Made by a program: the position numbers and the translations under genes. Shown here piece by piece: positions 19,820 through 30,423 of a DNA stretch of 64,000 bases (its first letter is position 1; every line of letters begins with the position of its first letter). Under the pieces are notes generated by a model. It saw only the letters and a list, made by a program, of their open reading frames with translations. It was not told the DNA's origin and searched no databases. Location of the stretch: contig NZ_CP146343.1 in assembly GCF_037055275.1 (NCBI RefSeq), positions 1,956,501 to 2,020,500 of the forward strand. The letters are read 5' to 3'. Source of the DNA: Pseudomonas sp. ML2-2023-3. GTDB taxonomy: Bacteria; Pseudomonadota; Gammaproteobacteria; Pseudomonadales; Pseudomonadaceae.

Positions 19820-20524
19820 ATGAAACCGATTCAGCTGCCCCTAGGTGTGCGTCTGCGTGATGACGCAACCTTCATAAATTACTATCCAGGCGCCAATGCC
19901 GCTGCACTCGGCTATGTCGAGCGACTGTGCGAAGCCGACGCCGGCTGGACTGAAAGCCTGATCTATCTCTGGGGCAAGCAGGGCGTAGGCCGCACACACC
20001 TGCTACAGGCTGCCTGCCTGCGTTTTGAGCAGATGGGTGAGCCCGCGGTGTACTTGCCTCTGGCCGAGTTGCTGGATCGCGGCATTGAAATCCTCGATAA
20101 CCTTGAGCAGTACGAACTGGTTTGTCTGGATGATCTCCAGGCGGTGGCCGGACGTGCCGACTGGGAAGAGGCACTGTTTCATCTGTTCAATCGCCTGCGT
20201 GACAGTGGGCGTCGCCTGCTGATTGCAGCGTCTACCTCGCCCCGTGAATTGCCCATCAAGCTGGCTGACCTCAAGTCCCGACTGACCCTGGCGCTGGTTT
20301 TTCAGATGCGTCCCTTATCTGATGAAGACAAGTTGCGTGCCTTGCAATTGCGCGCATCGCGTCGCGGCCTGCACCTGACCGACGAAGTCGGGCATTTTAT
20401 TCTCACGCGAGGCACTCGCAGCATGAGTGCGTTGTTTGATTTGCTCGAACGGCTCGATCAGGCCTCCCTGCAAGCGCAACGCAAGTTGACGATCCCTTTC
20501 TTGAAAGAAACCCTGGGCTGGTAG
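19820..20524 (+). CDS. hda: DnaA regulatory inactivator Hda
   Basis: 234 residues from the ATG at 19820 (MKPIQLPLGVRL). QLPLGV near the N-terminus is the expected sliding-clamp binding motif and supports this start over the upstream TTG at 19802. A DnaA-like AAA+ domain follows: WGKQGVGRTHLL (Walker A), VCLDDLQAV (Walker B) and a C-terminal lid with LRASRRGLHL. Hda with the DNA-loaded clamp stimulates ATP hydrolysis by DnaA and prevents re-initiation. Confidence 0.94.
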   Translation: MKPIQLPLGVRLRDDATFINYYPGANAAALGYVERLCEADAGWTESLIYLWGKQGVGRTHLLQAACLRFEQMGEPAVYLPLAELLDRGIEILDNLEQYELVCLDDLQAVAGRADWEEALFHLFNRLRDSGRRLLIAASTSPRELPIKLADLKSRLTLALVFQMRPLSDEDKLRALQLRASRRGLHLTDEVGHFILTRGTRSMSALFDLLERLDQASLQAQRKLTIPFLKETLGW

Positions 20525-20748
20525 CTCACCCCTTTAAAACTGCGGTCTGCAGCCGTTTTCGGCAGTTTTCAGGCGCCAGAAACCCTGCGCGGCTCAAGAG
20601 CTTTGTGCGCAAAATCTATTGTCAGGGGTGTAAAGCCTTAGATGTCACGACAAAACCATCAAGTCACATTTTGATCGATTGAATTTGCAAATGAGGATCA
20701 TAGAGGGCATAGTCGCGGCTACTTTTCTTACAAGCCACGGTCGTGCCC

Positions 20749-21375
20749 ATGCTAAAGCGCTTCGCACCCCTCGTGCCTCTCGCACTCGTTACCCTGTTGT
20801 TTGGCTGCGCTGCCCACACGCCAGTGTCGCAGCAAGTTGTCGATCATCAGGTTCAAAAGTCATCCTCGGTATCGCAATCTTCCGCTCTTTATCAGGAAGA
20901 ACTGGCCACCGAAAAAGAACTGGCTGAATTTTCCGCCAACAGCAAGCCTTACCAGTTGCCCGCCCTGGCTGACAGCATCCTCGAGCGCGGTATGTCCCTG
21001 ATCGGTACGCGTTACCGTTTTGGCGGCACCTCTGAGGCAGGCTTCGATTGCAGCGGCTTCATTGGTTATCTCTTCAAGGAAGAAGCCGGCATGCAATTGC
21101 CGCGCTCAACCCGCGAAATGATCAACGTAAAAGCACCGTTGGTCGCACGAAACAACCTCAAACCCGGTGATTTGCTGTTCTTCAGCACCAATGGTCGTGG
21201 CCGTGTAAGCCATGCCGGGATTTACCTGGGTGATGACCAGTTTATCCACTCCAGCAGCCGCCGCAGCGGTGGTGTTCGGATCGATAACCTGGGTGACAGC
21301 TACTGGAGCAAGACCTTTATTGAGGCCAAGCGCGCCCTGGCGATGGCTCCTGCGAGCGTAGTAGCCCGCAAGTAA
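20749..21375 (+). CDS. NlpC/P60 lipoprotein hydrolase (first of two)
   Basis: 208 residues from the ATG at 20749 (MLKRFAPLVPLAL). A lipobox LFGC marks a lipoprotein. The C-terminal NlpC/P60 domain has the catalytic cysteine in GFDCSGF, a histidine in SHAGIYLGD and a further polar residue in FIHSSSR. Such enzymes cut peptidoglycan stem peptides, often as MepS-type endopeptidases. It is paralogous to the next gene and in the same direction. Confidence 0.9.
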   Translation: MLKRFAPLVPLALVTLLFGCAAHTPVSQQVVDHQVQKSSSVSQSSALYQEELATEKELAEFSANSKPYQLPALADSILERGMSLIGTRYRFGGTSEAGFDCSGFIGYLFKEEAGMQLPRSTREMINVKAPLVARNNLKPGDLLFFSTNGRGRVSHAGIYLGDDQFIHSSSRRSGGVRIDNLGDSYWSKTFIEAKRALAMAPASVVARK

Positions 21376-21438
21376 AGTTAATGTCTTACTTGAAGTTTGG
21401 CTGCTAAGGGCTAGAATTCAGTCGCATTGTTAAATCCT

Positions 21439-21472
21439 TGAAGCCGCGAAGGTGTCCCCTCTCGCGGCTTCA
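21439..21472 (+). promoter_or_regulatory. Perfect 11-bp inverted repeat between the NlpC/P60 genes
   Basis: TGAAGCCGCGA and TCGCGGCTTCA pair around a 12-nt loop. Only a weak T-run (TTT) follows, so it may be a weak terminator or an RNA hairpin setting the expression ratio of the two lipoproteins. Confidence 0.65.
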
Positions 21473-21520
21473 GGTTTCGCGGCCAGAGTTGCCGTATCCA
21501 GAATCAGGAACATTCTGTTT

Positions 21521-22060
21521 ATGTCGACCATGGCCCGCGTTGCCCTCTTGACCTTAGCAGCACTGCTCAGTGCCTGCGCCAGCCACCCGCCACCTGTTGC
21601 GGTGGTCAAAAAACCAGTCGTGTTTGCCAACCCTTATGAAGAAACCTCGCCGATTGCCGCCGACGTGCTTTTTCGTGCCTTGGGTCTGGTCGGCACGCCT
21701 TATCGCTGGGGTGGCAATACTCCGGATTCAGGTTTTGATTGCAGTGGTCTGATCAAGTACGTGTACAACGACGCGGCGGGCATTTCGTTGCCGCGCACGA
21801 CCCGTGAAATGATCGTGATGCAGGCGCAGAATGTTGGCCAGGACAAGCTGCAAACCGGTGACTTGCTGTTTTTCGCCACCAACGGTGGTTCCCAGGTCAG
21901 CCATGCCGGGATCTACGTCGGTGAAGGCCGTTTTGTGCATGCACCGGCCACTGGCGGAACGGTCAAGCTGGACAGCCTCAATAAAGCCTATTGGCAAAAA
22001 GCCTATCTGAATGCCAAGCGCGTTTTGCCGACCGAGCAGCATCTGGCGCGTCTGCCGTAA
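21521..22060 (+). CDS. NlpC/P60 lipoprotein hydrolase (second of two)
   Basis: 179 residues from 21521 (MSTMARVALLTLAALL); a second ATG at 21530 is also possible. AGGAA lies about 10 nt before 21521. A lipobox LSAC is present. The domain has GFDCSGLIKYVY, SHAGIYVGEG and FVHAPATGG. The two neighbours share the pattern of catalytic segments and LPRxTREM, so they arose by duplication. A role in cell-wall remodelling is inferred from the family. Confidence 0.9.
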   Translation: MSTMARVALLTLAALLSACASHPPPVAVVKKPVVFANPYEETSPIAADVLFRALGLVGTPYRWGGNTPDSGFDCSGLIKYVYNDAAGISLPRTTREMIVMQAQNVGQDKLQTGDLLFFATNGGSQVSHAGIYVGEGRFVHAPATGGTVKLDSLNKAYWQKAYLNAKRVLPTEQHLARLP

Positions 22061-22082
22061 ACCCGAACCTGCATCACGCTGG

Positions 22083-22167
22083 GTGGGAGCGGGCTTGCTC
22101 GCGATGGATACAACGCGGTGTAACTGCCACGCCGCGGTGATCCAATCGCGAGCAAGCCCGCTCCCAC
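22083..22167. repeat. REP pair (REPIN)
   Basis: GTGGGAGCGGGCTTGCTCGC and its inverted copy flank about 45 bp. It lies between the convergent NlpC/P60 and sugar dehydrogenase genes. Confidence 0.9.
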
Positions 22168-22171
22168 TGTT

Positions 22172-23491
22172 TCATTTGCTGGTTGGCTTTGCCGACACCC
22201 GCCAAACCTTGTTGCCGACATCATCGGCCACCAGTAAATCTCCCTGTTTATCGATCACCACGCCCACGGGTCTGCCCATGGCTTTCTCGTCAGCGTTGAG
22301 AAAGCCGGTCAGTACATCAACCGGCATACCGGCGGGTTTTCCGTCGGCAAAGGGTACAAAAATCACTTTGTAGCCACTGTGCGGCTTGCGGTTCCAGGAA
22401 CCGTGCTGGCCAATAAACGCGCCTTGGGTAAAGTCGGGCAGTTTGCTGCCTTCGGCAAAACTCAGCCCCAGGGATGCAGTGTGCGGGCCGACGGCATAGT
22501 CCGGTGCAATGGCTTTGGCGACCAGTTCCGGATTTTGCGGGTTGACCCGTACATCCACGTGCTGGCCGTAATAGCTGTAGGGCCAGCCATAGAAGCCGCC
22601 ATCCTGAACTGAAGTGATGTAGTCGGGCACCAGGTCGCTGCCGATTTCGTCGCGCTCGTTTACCGCTGTCCAGAGCTTGCCGGTTTTGGGTTCCCAGTCC
22701 ATGCCATTGGGGTTGCGCAGGCCCGAGGCGAAAATACGGTGGTTGCCGGTGGCGCGATCAACTTCCCAGATCGCGGCGCGGCCTTCTTCCTTGTCCATGC
22801 CGTTCTCGCCCACGTTGCTGTTGGAACCGACGGTGACATACAGCTTGGTGCCGTCAGGGCTGGCGATGACGTTTTTGGTCCAGTGATGGTTCAGTGGGCC
22901 GCCCGGTAAGTCGAGCACCTTGACCGGATTGGCTTTGATGCTGTTTTCGCCCGCCTGATAGGGGACGCGTAAAAGCTTGTCGGCGTCAGCGATATACAAC
23001 TCGTCGCCCACCAGGGTCATGCCAAAAGGCGAGTTCAGATTGTCGAGAAAGACCGTGCGGGTTTCGGCCACGCCATCGTGGTCTGCATCGCGCAACAGGG
23101 TGATCCGGTTCGCGCTTGGCACTGCGGCCCCGGCGCGGGCCATCACCTTGTCTGCGATCCAGCCTTTGATCCCCTTGCTGTCATCCGGTTTGGGCGGTGC
23201 GTTGGTTTCTGCGACCAGCACATCGCCGTTGGGCAAGACATAGAGCCAGCGCGGATGATCCAGGCCTTCGGCGAAGGCGGCGACCTCCAGGCCTTGGGCA
23301 GCAATGGGCGTGGCGCCATCAGCCCAACCGACCGCCGGGGCGATATTGACGGTGGGTATCAGGGTTTTGTTCGGTTCGGGTAATTTGGGCGAGGGGCCGG
23401 TGCCATCACTTACTTGCAGGGTCGACGACTCGCCGCAGGCAGCCAATCCTGCCGCAAGTACGATGACAATAGCGTGCTGGCGCTTGAGCAT
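22172..23491 (-). CDS. PQQ-dependent sugar (sorbosone-type) dehydrogenase, lipoprotein
   Basis: 439 residues from the ATG at 23491 ([12 protein letters not shown]), chosen because GGAG lies 6 nt upstream. It has a lipobox LAAC. The body is a soluble-GDH beta-propeller: [22 protein letters not shown] near the start and [29 protein letters not shown] and [19 protein letters not shown] later. The substrate cannot be read; family annotations use L-sorbosone or aldose sugars. It is divergent from the cob operon riboswitch. Confidence 0.85.
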   Translation of the reverse strand: MLKRQHAIVIVLAAGLAACGESSTLQVSDGTGPSPKLPEPNKTLIPTVNIAPAVGWADGATPIAAQGLEVAAFAEGLDHPRWLYVLPNGDVLVAETNAPPKPDDSKGIKGWIADKVMARAGAAVPSANRITLLRDADHDGVAETRTVFLDNLNSPFGMTLVGDELYIADADKLLRVPYQAGENSIKANPVKVLDLPGGPLNHHWTKNVIASPDGTKLYVTVGSNSNVGENGMDKEEGRAAIWEVDRATGNHRIFASGLRNPNGMDWEPKTGKLWTAVNERDEIGSDLVPDYITSVQDGGFYGWPYSYYGQHVDVRVNPQNPELVAKAIAPDYAVGPHTASLGLSFAEGSKLPDFTQGAFIGQHGSWNRKPHSGYKVIFVPFADGKPAGMPVDVLTGFLNADEKAMGRPVGVVIDKQGDLLVADDVGNKVWRVSAKPTSK

Positions 23492-23629
23492 GAAGAACTC
23501 CATTATGTTTTGGTCTCGTAGGTCATAGAGAAGCTTAGCCCTTCAAAGGTTCAGGTCGTAGCTTTGTATAGCCCTATTGGTGCCACCTTTAATTGACGCT
23601 CCACCCCCAACCCTCTAACCTTCGCGGCT

Positions 23630-23850
23630 TGTTTCAGGTGCTCGGCAACGTAACGTTGGTCGAGTGAAACAGGGAAGCCGGTGAGGGCGTGTTTGTCCTG
23701 CACAACCGCCATGATCCCGGCGCTGCCCCCGCAACGGTAAACGAGTCAATGCCACGCCAACTGCCACTGTGATTGCTCACGGGAAGGCGCGTGGACAAGG
23801 GCGCCCTGTACAGGGCCGTCCGCTTGTGAGCCCGGAGACCGGCCTGATCC
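23630..23850 (+). promoter_or_regulatory. Cobalamin (AdoCbl) riboswitch
   Basis: The leader of the cob operon has the family features: a 5' CAGGTGCTCGGC start, GGGAAGCCGGTG, the segment GCTGCCCCCGCAACGGTAA, the B12-box element GCCACTG, CACGGGAAGGCG, and the closing GAGCCCGGAGACCGGCCTG. Binding of adenosylcobalamin would repress the downstream cob genes. Edges are approximate. Confidence 0.92.
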
Positions 23851-23855
23851 ATCCA

Positions 23856-23889
23856 CCACTCTCGCGGCGGGCGATGCAGTGTGTTTTTT
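23856..23889 (+). terminator. Putative riboswitch expression-platform terminator
   Basis: CACT and AGTG close an inner TCGC/GCGA stem, followed by TGTTTTTT. It begins 6 nt after the aptamer, consistent with transcriptional control. It is short, so a translational mechanism is not excluded. Confidence 0.6.
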
Positions 23890-23943
23890 ATGAATTCCCC
23901 CCCGCCTCCCGTTTGCATCATTGAGCCCCAACGGAGAGCTGCC

Positions 23944-24555
23944 ATGAACGAATCCCCCGAACGCGACGAACGTCATCAGGCGCGCATGCTGCGCAAAAAA
24001 GCCGTCATGGATGAGCGCATTGCCAGCTCGCCCAATGAGTGCGGGCTACTGCTGGTGTTGACCGGCAATGGCAAAGGCAAGAGCAGTTCCGCTTTTGGCA
24101 TGCTGGCACGGGCCATGGGCCACGGCATGCAGTGCGGCGTGGTGCAGTTCATCAAAGGTCGCAACAGCACTGGCGAGGAGATCTTCTTCCGCCGCTTCCC
24201 CGAGCAGGTGCGTTATCACGTGATGGGTGAAGGCTTTACCTGGGAAACCCAGGATCGCCAACGCGATATCGCGGCCGCCGAAGCCGCCTGGGAAGTATCC
24301 CGCGAGATGCTGCGTGACCCGTCCATCGGGCTGGTTGTACTGGATGAGCTGAACATCGCGCTCAAACACGGCTACCTCGACCTTGAGCAGGTGCTCGCCG
24401 ACCTGCAAGCCCGTCCGCCAATGCAGCATGTGCTGGTCACCGGGCGTGGCGCCAAACCTGAGCTGATAGACCTGGCCGATACCGTGACTGAAATGGGTGT
24501 GGTCAAACACGCATTCCAAGCCGGGATCAAAGCCCAGAAAGGCATCGAATTGTGA
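23944..24555 (+). CDS. cobO: Cob(I)yrinic acid a,c-diamide adenosyltransferase
   Basis: 203 residues from the ATG at 23944 (MNESPERDERHQARM), preceded by GGAGAG. The P-loop is LTGNGKGKSSSAFG, and the CobA/CobO/BtuR fold continues with VVLDELNIALKHGYLD. It attaches the 5'-deoxyadenosyl group to the corrin cobalt. It is the first gene after the riboswitch. Confidence 0.95.
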   Translation: MNESPERDERHQARMLRKKAVMDERIASSPNECGLLLVLTGNGKGKSSSAFGMLARAMGHGMQCGVVQFIKGRNSTGEEIFFRRFPEQVRYHVMGEGFTWETQDRQRDIAAAEAAWEVSREMLRDPSIGLVVLDELNIALKHGYLDLEQVLADLQARPPMQHVLVTGRGAKPELIDLADTVTEMGVVKHAFQAGIKAQKGIEL

Positions 24556-24565
24556 GTGTTCAAGC

Positions 24566-25879
24566 ATGAGAGAGTCGCGTCATTGCCCCGCGGTGTTGAT
24601 CGCCGCACCGGCCTCCGGTCAGGGCAAGACCACCGTTACCGCCGCCTTGGCCCGATTGCATCGCAATCAGGGGCGCAAGGTGCGGGTGTTTAAATGTGGA
24701 CCGGATTTTCTGGACCCGATGATTCTGGAGCGCGCCAGCGGTGCGCCGGTTTATCAGGTGGATTTGTGGATGGTGGGCGCGGATGAAAGTCGCCGCCTGC
24801 TGTGGGAAGCCGCTGGTGAAGCGGACCTGATCCTGATCGAAGGCGTGATGGGTCTGTTCGACGGTACACCTTCCAGCGCCGACCTGGCGCGCCATTTTGG
24901 GGTACCGGTGCTGGGTGTGATTGATGGCACCGCAATGGCCCAGACGTTTGGTGCGCTGGCCCTGGGCCTGGCCCGCTATCAACCGGACCTCCCGTTTGCC
25001 GGGGTGCTGGCCAACCGGGTTGGCACAGTGCGTCATGCACAGTTGCTCGAAGGCAGCCTGACCGAAGGCCTGCGCTGGTACGGCGCGTTGTCTCGCGAGA
25101 CCGGGATCGAGTTGCCGAGTCGACACTTGGGGCTGGTTCAGGCGAGTGAGCTGAACGACCTGGATGCGCGTCTCGACGCGGCAGCCAATGCCCTGGCCAG
25201 CACCTGTGAGGTAGCGCTGCCACCCGCCGTTGAATTTGCAGCGCCCGAGCCTGTGCTGGTCGAGCCATTGTTGGCCGGGGTTCGGATTGCCGTGGCCCGG
25301 GATGAAGCCTTTGCCTTCACCTATGGTGCGAGTCTGGATCTGCTGCGGGCGATGGGAGCCGAGCTGGTGTTTTTCTCGCCGATTCGCGATGTCCGCCTGC
25401 CAGAAGCTGACAGCCTTTATTTGCCGGGCGGTTATCCCGAGTTGCATCACCTTGAGCTGTCGCGCAATACACCGATGCTGGAGGCGATTCGCGCCCATCA
25501 CGCAGCCGGTAAACCGTTGCTGGCCGAATGTGGCGGCATGCTTTATCTGCTCGACGCCTTGACCGATGTCGACGGTCAGCGTGCCGAGCTGGTGGGTTTG
25601 CTGACGGGGGAGGCGAAGATGCAAAAGCGTCTGGCCGCGTTGGCATTGCAATCGGTGGACATGCCCGAGGGGTTGCTGCGTGGTCACACTTACCATCACT
25701 CGCTGACCAGCACTGAGCTTGAACCTGTTGCCCGTGGCCTGAGCCCCAATGGCGGGCGCGGTGCCGAAGCGGTGTATCGCGAAGGGCGGATGACCGCCTC
25801 TTACGTGCACTTCTACTTTCCGTCCAATCCTCAGGCGATTGCTGCGCTGTTTGCGCCGTGCGCTGTGACGGCGCCATGA
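24566..25879 (+). CDS. cobB: Cobyrinate a,c-diamide synthase
   Basis: 437 residues from the ATG at 24566 (MRESRHCPAVL). N-terminal ATPase with IAAPASGQGKTT; a C-terminal class-I glutamine amidotransferase domain with the nucleophile in LLAECGGMLYLL and a later histidine in TYHHSL. It amidates the a and c side chains of cobyrinic acid or its hydrogenobyrinic form. The stop overlaps bluB by 4 nt (ATGA). Confidence 0.95.
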   Translation: MRESRHCPAVLIAAPASGQGKTTVTAALARLHRNQGRKVRVFKCGPDFLDPMILERASGAPVYQVDLWMVGADESRRLLWEAAGEADLILIEGVMGLFDGTPSSADLARHFGVPVLGVIDGTAMAQTFGALALGLARYQPDLPFAGVLANRVGTVRHAQLLEGSLTEGLRWYGALSRETGIELPSRHLGLVQASELNDLDARLDAAANALASTCEVALPPAVEFAAPEPVLVEPLLAGVRIAVARDEAFAFTYGASLDLLRAMGAELVFFSPIRDVRLPEADSLYLPGGYPELHHLELSRNTPMLEAIRAHHAAGKPLLAECGGMLYLLDALTDVDGQRAELVGLLTGEAKMQKRLAALALQSVDMPEGLLRGHTYHHSLTSTELEPVARGLSPNGGRGAEAVYREGRMTASYVHFYFPSNPQAIAALFAPCAVTAP

Positions 25880-26526
25880 CCGATAACGCCTTTAGTCCTG
25901 AAGAACGCGCAGCGGTGTACCGCGCCATCGCCGAGCGCCGCGATATGCGGCACTTCAGCGGTGGCAGTGTGGCACCTGAACTGTTGTCGCGTTTGCTTGA
26001 GGCGGCGCATCAGGCCCCGAGTGTGGGGCTGATGCAGCCGTGGCGGTTTATCCGCATCACTGACCGGGAACTGCGAGGCAGGATTCAGGGCCTGGTCGAG
26101 GCCGAGCGGGTACGGACCGCCGAGGCGCTGGGCCAGCGCTCCGATGAATTCATGACGCTCAAGGTTGAAGGCATCCAGGACTGTGCCGAGGTGCTGGTGG
26201 CGGCGTTGATGGATGACCGTGAAAAGCATATTTTTGGTCGACGTACCCTGCCGGAAATGGACATGGCGTCGTTGTCGTGTGCCATTCAAAACCTGTGGCT
26301 GGCAGCACGTGTAGAAGGCTTGGGCATGGGGTGGGTGTCGTTGTTCGAGCCTGAGGCGCTGGCGAGCTTGCTGGGGTTGCCCCCGGGAGCCAAACCTCTG
26401 GCAGTGTTGTGCCTGGGCCCGGTCGAGGCTTTTTATCCCGCGCCCATGCTGGTGCTGGAAGGGTGGGCGCAAGCACGCCCACTGAGTGAACTGGTGTATG
26501 AGAATTATTGGGGAGTGAGTCCATGA
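25876..26526 (+). CDS. bluB: 5,6-dimethylbenzimidazole synthase
   Basis: 216 residues from the ATG at 25876 ([15 protein letters not shown]). A flavin-dependent nitroreductase-like fold with [10 protein letters not shown] for FMN binding and [13 protein letters not shown]. BluB cleaves reduced FMN with oxygen to give DMB, the lower ligand of B12. That makes this an aerobic pathway. It overlaps cobB and cobD by 4 nt on each side. Confidence 0.94.
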   Translation: MTDNAFSPEERAAVYRAIAERRDMRHFSGGSVAPELLSRLLEAAHQAPSVGLMQPWRFIRITDRELRGRIQGLVEAERVRTAEALGQRSDEFMTLKVEGIQDCAEVLVAALMDDREKHIFGRRTLPEMDMASLSCAIQNLWLAARVEGLGMGWVSLFEPEALASLLGLPPGAKPLAVLCLGPVEAFYPAPMLVLEGWAQARPLSELVYENYWGVSP

Positions 26527-27431
26527 GTGTGGCGTTGTTGTGCGTCGCCGGAGTGGCGCTGGATGCGCTGTTTGGCGAGCCCAAGCGCTGGCATCCGCTG
26601 GTTGCGTTTGGCCGAATGGCCGAGCGTATCGAACAGCGGTTCAATTCCGGCGGACGTGGCTGGCGCAGTCATGGTGTGACGGCCTGGGTGCTGGCAGTGT
26701 TGCCGCTGACGATCCTTGCAACGGCGCTTTCATGGCTGCCGTATATCGGCTGGCTGGTGGAAATTCTGGCGCTGTATTGTGCGCTGGGCATGCGCAGTCT
26801 CGGTGAGCACGTGCAGCCGGTTGCCGAGGCATTGCGTGCCAACGATCTGGAAGAGGCACGGACCCGGGTCGGCTATCTGGTCAGTCGCCAAACCAGCGAG
26901 CTGGACCCCACTGAAGTTGCCCGTGCGGCCACTGAATCTGTGCTGGAAAACGGCAGTGATGCTGTCTTTGCCACTATTTTCTGGTTTGTCGTGGCGGGAG
27001 CGCCGGGCGTGGTGCTCTATCGTTTGAGCAATACGCTGGACGCGATGTGGGGCTATCGCAACGAACGCTTTGAGCGCTTTGGCTGGGCTGCTGCCCGTAT
27101 CGACGATGTTCTTAACTATATTCCGGCAAGGCTGGTTGCGTTGACTTACGCCGTATTGGGTAAAACCCGACTGGCCTTGAAATGCTGGCGCAAGCAGGCA
27201 CCTCAGTGGGACAGTCCCAACGCAGGCCCGGTCATGGCCGCAGGCGCAGGGGCCCTGGGTGTGGAACTGGGTGGGCCGGCGATTTATCACGGCGAACTGC
27301 ATGAGCGTGCGCAATTGGGCGAAGGCGTGCCAGCGGATGCGGACTCGATTGGTCGTGGCTGGCAACTGGTGCAACGTGGCGTATGGCTGTGGCTATTGAT
27401 TCTGTGTGCGTGGAGTGAATTCTATGCTTGA
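26523..27431 (+). CDS. cobD: Adenosylcobinamide-phosphate synthase
   Basis: 302 residues from the ATG at 26523 ([20 protein letters not shown]). It is an integral membrane protein of the CbiB/CobD family with the signature [15 protein letters not shown] at the N-terminus, [10 protein letters not shown] and [18 protein letters not shown] in the middle, and [22 protein letters not shown] later. It joins aminopropanol phosphate to cobyric acid. It overlaps cobC by 8 nt. Confidence 0.94.
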   Translation: MSVALLCVAGVALDALFGEPKRWHPLVAFGRMAERIEQRFNSGGRGWRSHGVTAWVLAVLPLTILATALSWLPYIGWLVEILALYCALGMRSLGEHVQPVAEALRANDLEEARTRVGYLVSRQTSELDPTEVARAATESVLENGSDAVFATIFWFVVAGAPGVVLYRLSNTLDAMWGYRNERFERFGWAAARIDDVLNYIPARLVALTYAVLGKTRLALKCWRKQAPQWDSPNAGPVMAAGAGALGVELGGPAIYHGELHERAQLGEGVPADADSIGRGWQLVQRGVWLWLLILCAWSEFYA

Positions 27432-28416
27432 ACACGGCGGGCGTTTACGCAAAGCGGCGTTGCACTACGGCATTGACGAGGCTGACTGGCTGGATTTGTC
27501 CACTGGCCTTGCGCCCTGGCCTTTTGATATCCCGCAGATACCCGAGCGTGTCTGGGCGCGTTTGCCTGAAACCGACGATGGCCTTGAGCAAGCTGCCTGC
27601 GCCTATTACGGCGCATTGAGTGTGTTGCCGGTCCCGGGCTCGCAGTGCGCAATCCAGTTGCTGCCGCGCCTGCGCCGCAGTGGCAAGGTCGGTGTGCTGT
27701 CGCCGTGTTACGCCGAGCATGCGCATGCCTGGAGGCAAAGCGGGCACATCGTGCGTGAAATCATGGAGCAGGAAGTCGATTTCTACCTCGACACCCTGGA
27801 TGTGCTGGTGGTGGTCAACCCCAACAACCCTACCGGGGTGAGGCACACGCCAGAGCGTCTGCTTGAATGGCATGCGCGGCTTGTGCAACGCGGTGGCTGG
27901 CTGGTGGTGGACGAAGCCTTCATGGACAACACACCCGCGTTCGGCCTGGCCGGGCACACCCAGCGTACCGGGTTGATCGTGTTGCGTTCATTCGGCAAGT
28001 TTTTTGGTCTGGCCGGGGTGCGGCTGGGTTTTGTGCTGGCCGAGCAAAAATTGCTCAAGTTGCTGGCCGAGCAAGTCGGGCCCTGGGCGGTGAGCGGACC
28101 GACACGCATTGTCGGCCAGGCCTGCCTGCTGGACACCGAAGGCCATGCTCGCCAGCGCGAGCGCAGTGAACTGGCCAGCGGGCGGCTGGAGCGATTGCTG
28201 GGGCTGCATGATGTGCCGCCCCAGGGCGGCTGCGCGTTGTTCCAGTGGTTGATCACGCCCCACGCCGACCGCCTTTACGAATTCATGGCGCACCGCGGCA
28301 TTTTGCTGCGCCTGTTTGCCCACAACAGCAGCGTGCGTTTTGGCCTGCCCGCCGATGAGGCTGACTGGCAGCGGCTCGAGCTGGCGCTGGCGGCGTACAC
28401 CAAGGAAACCACATGA
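27424..28416 (+). CDS. cobC: Threonine-phosphate decarboxylase
   Basis: 330 residues from the ATG at 27424 ([16 protein letters not shown]). A class-I/II aminotransferase fold: [10 protein letters not shown], the aspartate in LVVDEAFMD and the PLP lysine in [17 protein letters not shown]. It makes (R)-1-amino-2-propanol phosphate for the B12 nucleotide loop, the substrate of CobD encoded just upstream. It overlaps cobQ by 4 nt. Confidence 0.94.
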   Translation: MLEHGGRLRKAALHYGIDEADWLDLSTGLAPWPFDIPQIPERVWARLPETDDGLEQAACAYYGALSVLPVPGSQCAIQLLPRLRRSGKVGVLSPCYAEHAHAWRQSGHIVREIMEQEVDFYLDTLDVLVVVNPNNPTGVRHTPERLLEWHARLVQRGGWLVVDEAFMDNTPAFGLAGHTQRTGLIVLRSFGKFFGLAGVRLGFVLAEQKLLKLLAEQVGPWAVSGPTRIVGQACLLDTEGHARQRERSELASGRLERLLGLHDVPPQGGCALFQWLITPHADRLYEFMAHRGILLRLFAHNSSVRFGLPADEADWQRLELALAAYTKETT

Positions 28417-29864
28417 GTACGTTGATGGTGCAGGGCACCACTTCCGATGCCGGCAAAAGCACGCTGGTGACGGCCCTGTGTCGCTGGCTGACCCGCCAGG
28501 GTGTAGCGGTGGTGCCGTTCAAGCCACAGAACATGGCGCTCAACAGTGCGGTGACTGCCGAGGGTGGCGAGATTGGCCGCGCTCAGGCGGTGCAGGCCCA
28601 GGCCGCCGGATTGGCGCCGCACACGGACATGAATCCGGTGCTGCTCAAGCCCAATAGCGACACCGGTGCCCAAGTGATCATTCATGGTCGTGCCGTCACC
28701 AGCATGAATGCGGTGGCGTATCACGACTACAAGGCCATTGCCATGCAAGCGGTACTGGCCTCCCATCAGCGTTTGAGTGCCGCGTATCCGGTGGTGATGG
28801 TCGAGGGTGCGGGCTCGCCTGCCGAGATCAATCTGCGGGCCGGTGATATTGCCAACATGGGCTTTGCCGAAGCGGTTGACTGCCCGGTGGTGTTGATTGC
28901 CGATATCAATCGCGGCGGGGTGTTTGCCCATCTGGTCGGTACCCTGGAGTTACTGTCCGAGACCGAGCAGGCACGGGTCAAGGGTTTCATCATCAACCGC
29001 TTTCGCGGTGATATCGCCTTGCTACAGCCTGGCCTCGACTGGCTGGAACAGCGTACCGGCAAACCGGTGATCGGCGTGTTGCCCTATGTGATGGACCTGC
29101 ATCTTGAGGCCGAGGACGGCATCGATCAGCGTCAGACCGACAAGGTCGAGCAAGTGCTCAAAGTGGTGGTGCCGGTACTGCCGCGTATCAGTAATCACAC
29201 CGACTTCGACCCGCTGCGCCTGCATCCGCAAGTTGACCTGCAATTTGTGGGGCCGGGGCAACCGATTCCTCCTGCAGACTTGATCATCCTGCCGGGCTCC
29301 AAGAGCGTGCGCAGCGACCTGGCGTACTTGCGTACCAATGGCTGGGAAGGGGCCATCAGCCGACATCTGCGTTACGGCGGAAAGCTGCTGGGGATTTGCG
29401 GCGGCTTGCAGATGCTCGGCGAGCAGGTTCACGACCCGCTGGGCCTTGAAGGCGCAGCGGGTTCCAGTGCCGGATTGGGCTTGCTGGCGTTTAGCACCGA
29501 GCTTGCAGCCGAGAAACAGCTGCGCAATGTGCGCGGGCATCTGGTCCTGGAAAACGCGCCAGTCAGCGGCTACGAAATCCACGCGGGCGTGACCACGGGG
29601 GCGGCTCTGGAGCAGCCTGTGGTGCACCTGGATGACGGGCGCTGTGATGGCGCGCAAAGTGCGGACGGGCAAATTCTCGGCACCTACCTGCATGGTGTGT
29701 TCGAGTCGCCTGCGGCTTGCAGCGCGTTGCTGCGTTGGGCCGGTTTGCAGGATGTGCAAGAAGTGGACTACCACGCTCTTCGCGAACGGGATATCGAGCG
29801 GCTGGCGGATCTGGTGGAAAACCATCTGGATACCGCCTGCCTGCGAGCGTTGTGCGGGATTTGA
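28413..29864 (+). CDS. cobQ: Cobyric acid synthase
   Basis: 483 residues. N-terminal P-loop [13 protein letters not shown], then [14 protein letters not shown] and [15 protein letters not shown]; a C-terminal amidotransferase with the nucleophile in [11 protein letters not shown] and a histidine in YEIHAGVT. It amidates the b, d, e and g side chains of adenosylcobyrinate diamide. A 37-nt gap to cobU is the only long spacing in this part of the operon. Confidence 0.96.
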   Translation: MSTLMVQGTTSDAGKSTLVTALCRWLTRQGVAVVPFKPQNMALNSAVTAEGGEIGRAQAVQAQAAGLAPHTDMNPVLLKPNSDTGAQVIIHGRAVTSMNAVAYHDYKAIAMQAVLASHQRLSAAYPVVMVEGAGSPAEINLRAGDIANMGFAEAVDCPVVLIADINRGGVFAHLVGTLELLSETEQARVKGFIINRFRGDIALLQPGLDWLEQRTGKPVIGVLPYVMDLHLEAEDGIDQRQTDKVEQVLKVVVPVLPRISNHTDFDPLRLHPQVDLQFVGPGQPIPPADLIILPGSKSVRSDLAYLRTNGWEGAISRHLRYGGKLLGICGGLQMLGEQVHDPLGLEGAAGSSAGLGLLAFSTELAAEKQLRNVRGHLVLENAPVSGYEIHAGVTTGAALEQPVVHLDDGRCDGAQSADGQILGTYLHGVFESPAACSALLRWAGLQDVQEVDYHALRERDIERLADLVENHLDTACLRALCGI

Positions 29865-29901
29865 GATTCATGGCGTCAATGGCCGCTAGAGGTTTAACAC
29901 C

Positions 29902-30423
29902 ATGCTGCAACTGATTCTGGGCGGTGCCCGCTCGGGTAAAAGTCGTCTGGCTGAAAAGCTGGCGGCCGAGTCCGGCTGTGCCGTCACCTACATAGCCACC
30001 AGTCAGCCGCTGGACAGTGAGATGAACGAGCGCGTGCGCCATCATCGCGAACGCCGTCCAGAACATTGGGCGCTTATCGAAGAGCCGATTGAACTGGCCC
30101 GCGTGCTGCGTGAAAACGCTCGCGCCGATACTTGTCTGTTGGTGGACTGCCTGACCCTGTGGCTGACCAACCTGCTGATGCTTGAAGATCTGCAGCGCCT
30201 GAATACCGAGCGCGATGCGCTGCTGGAATGCCTGGCTGATTTGCCGGGCGAAATTGTGTTTGTCAGCAACGAAACCGGAATGGGTGTCGTGCCGCTGGGC
30301 GAATTGACTCGCCGCTATGTCGATGAAGCCGGTTGGTTGCATCAAGCCCTGGCCGAGCGCTGTCAGCGAGTCGTGCTGACAGTGGCGGGCCTGCCCCTGA
30401 CGTTGAAAGGAACTGCACTATGA
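29902..30423 (+). CDS. cobU: Adenosylcobinamide kinase / GTP:adenosylcobinamide-phosphate guanylyltransferase
   Basis: 173 residues. The N-terminal P-loop is [15 protein letters not shown], followed by [27 protein letters not shown] and [33 protein letters not shown] sequence. It phosphorylates adenosylcobinamide and then adds GMP. Also called CobP. The stop overlaps cobT by 4 nt. Confidence 0.95.
   Translation: MLQLILGGARSGKSRLAEKLAAESGCAVTYIATSQPLDSEMNERVRHHRERRPEHWALIEEPIELARVLRENARADTCLLVDCLTLWLTNLLMLEDLQRLNTERDALLECLADLPGEIVFVSNETGMGVVPLGELTRRYVDEAGWLHQALAERCQRVVLTVAGLPLTLKGTAL

Noticed and set aside
23881..23943. Longer start for cobO at 23881
   Set aside because: The extension is Pro-rich with no homology and falls in the riboswitch terminator T-run; GGAGAG precedes 23944.
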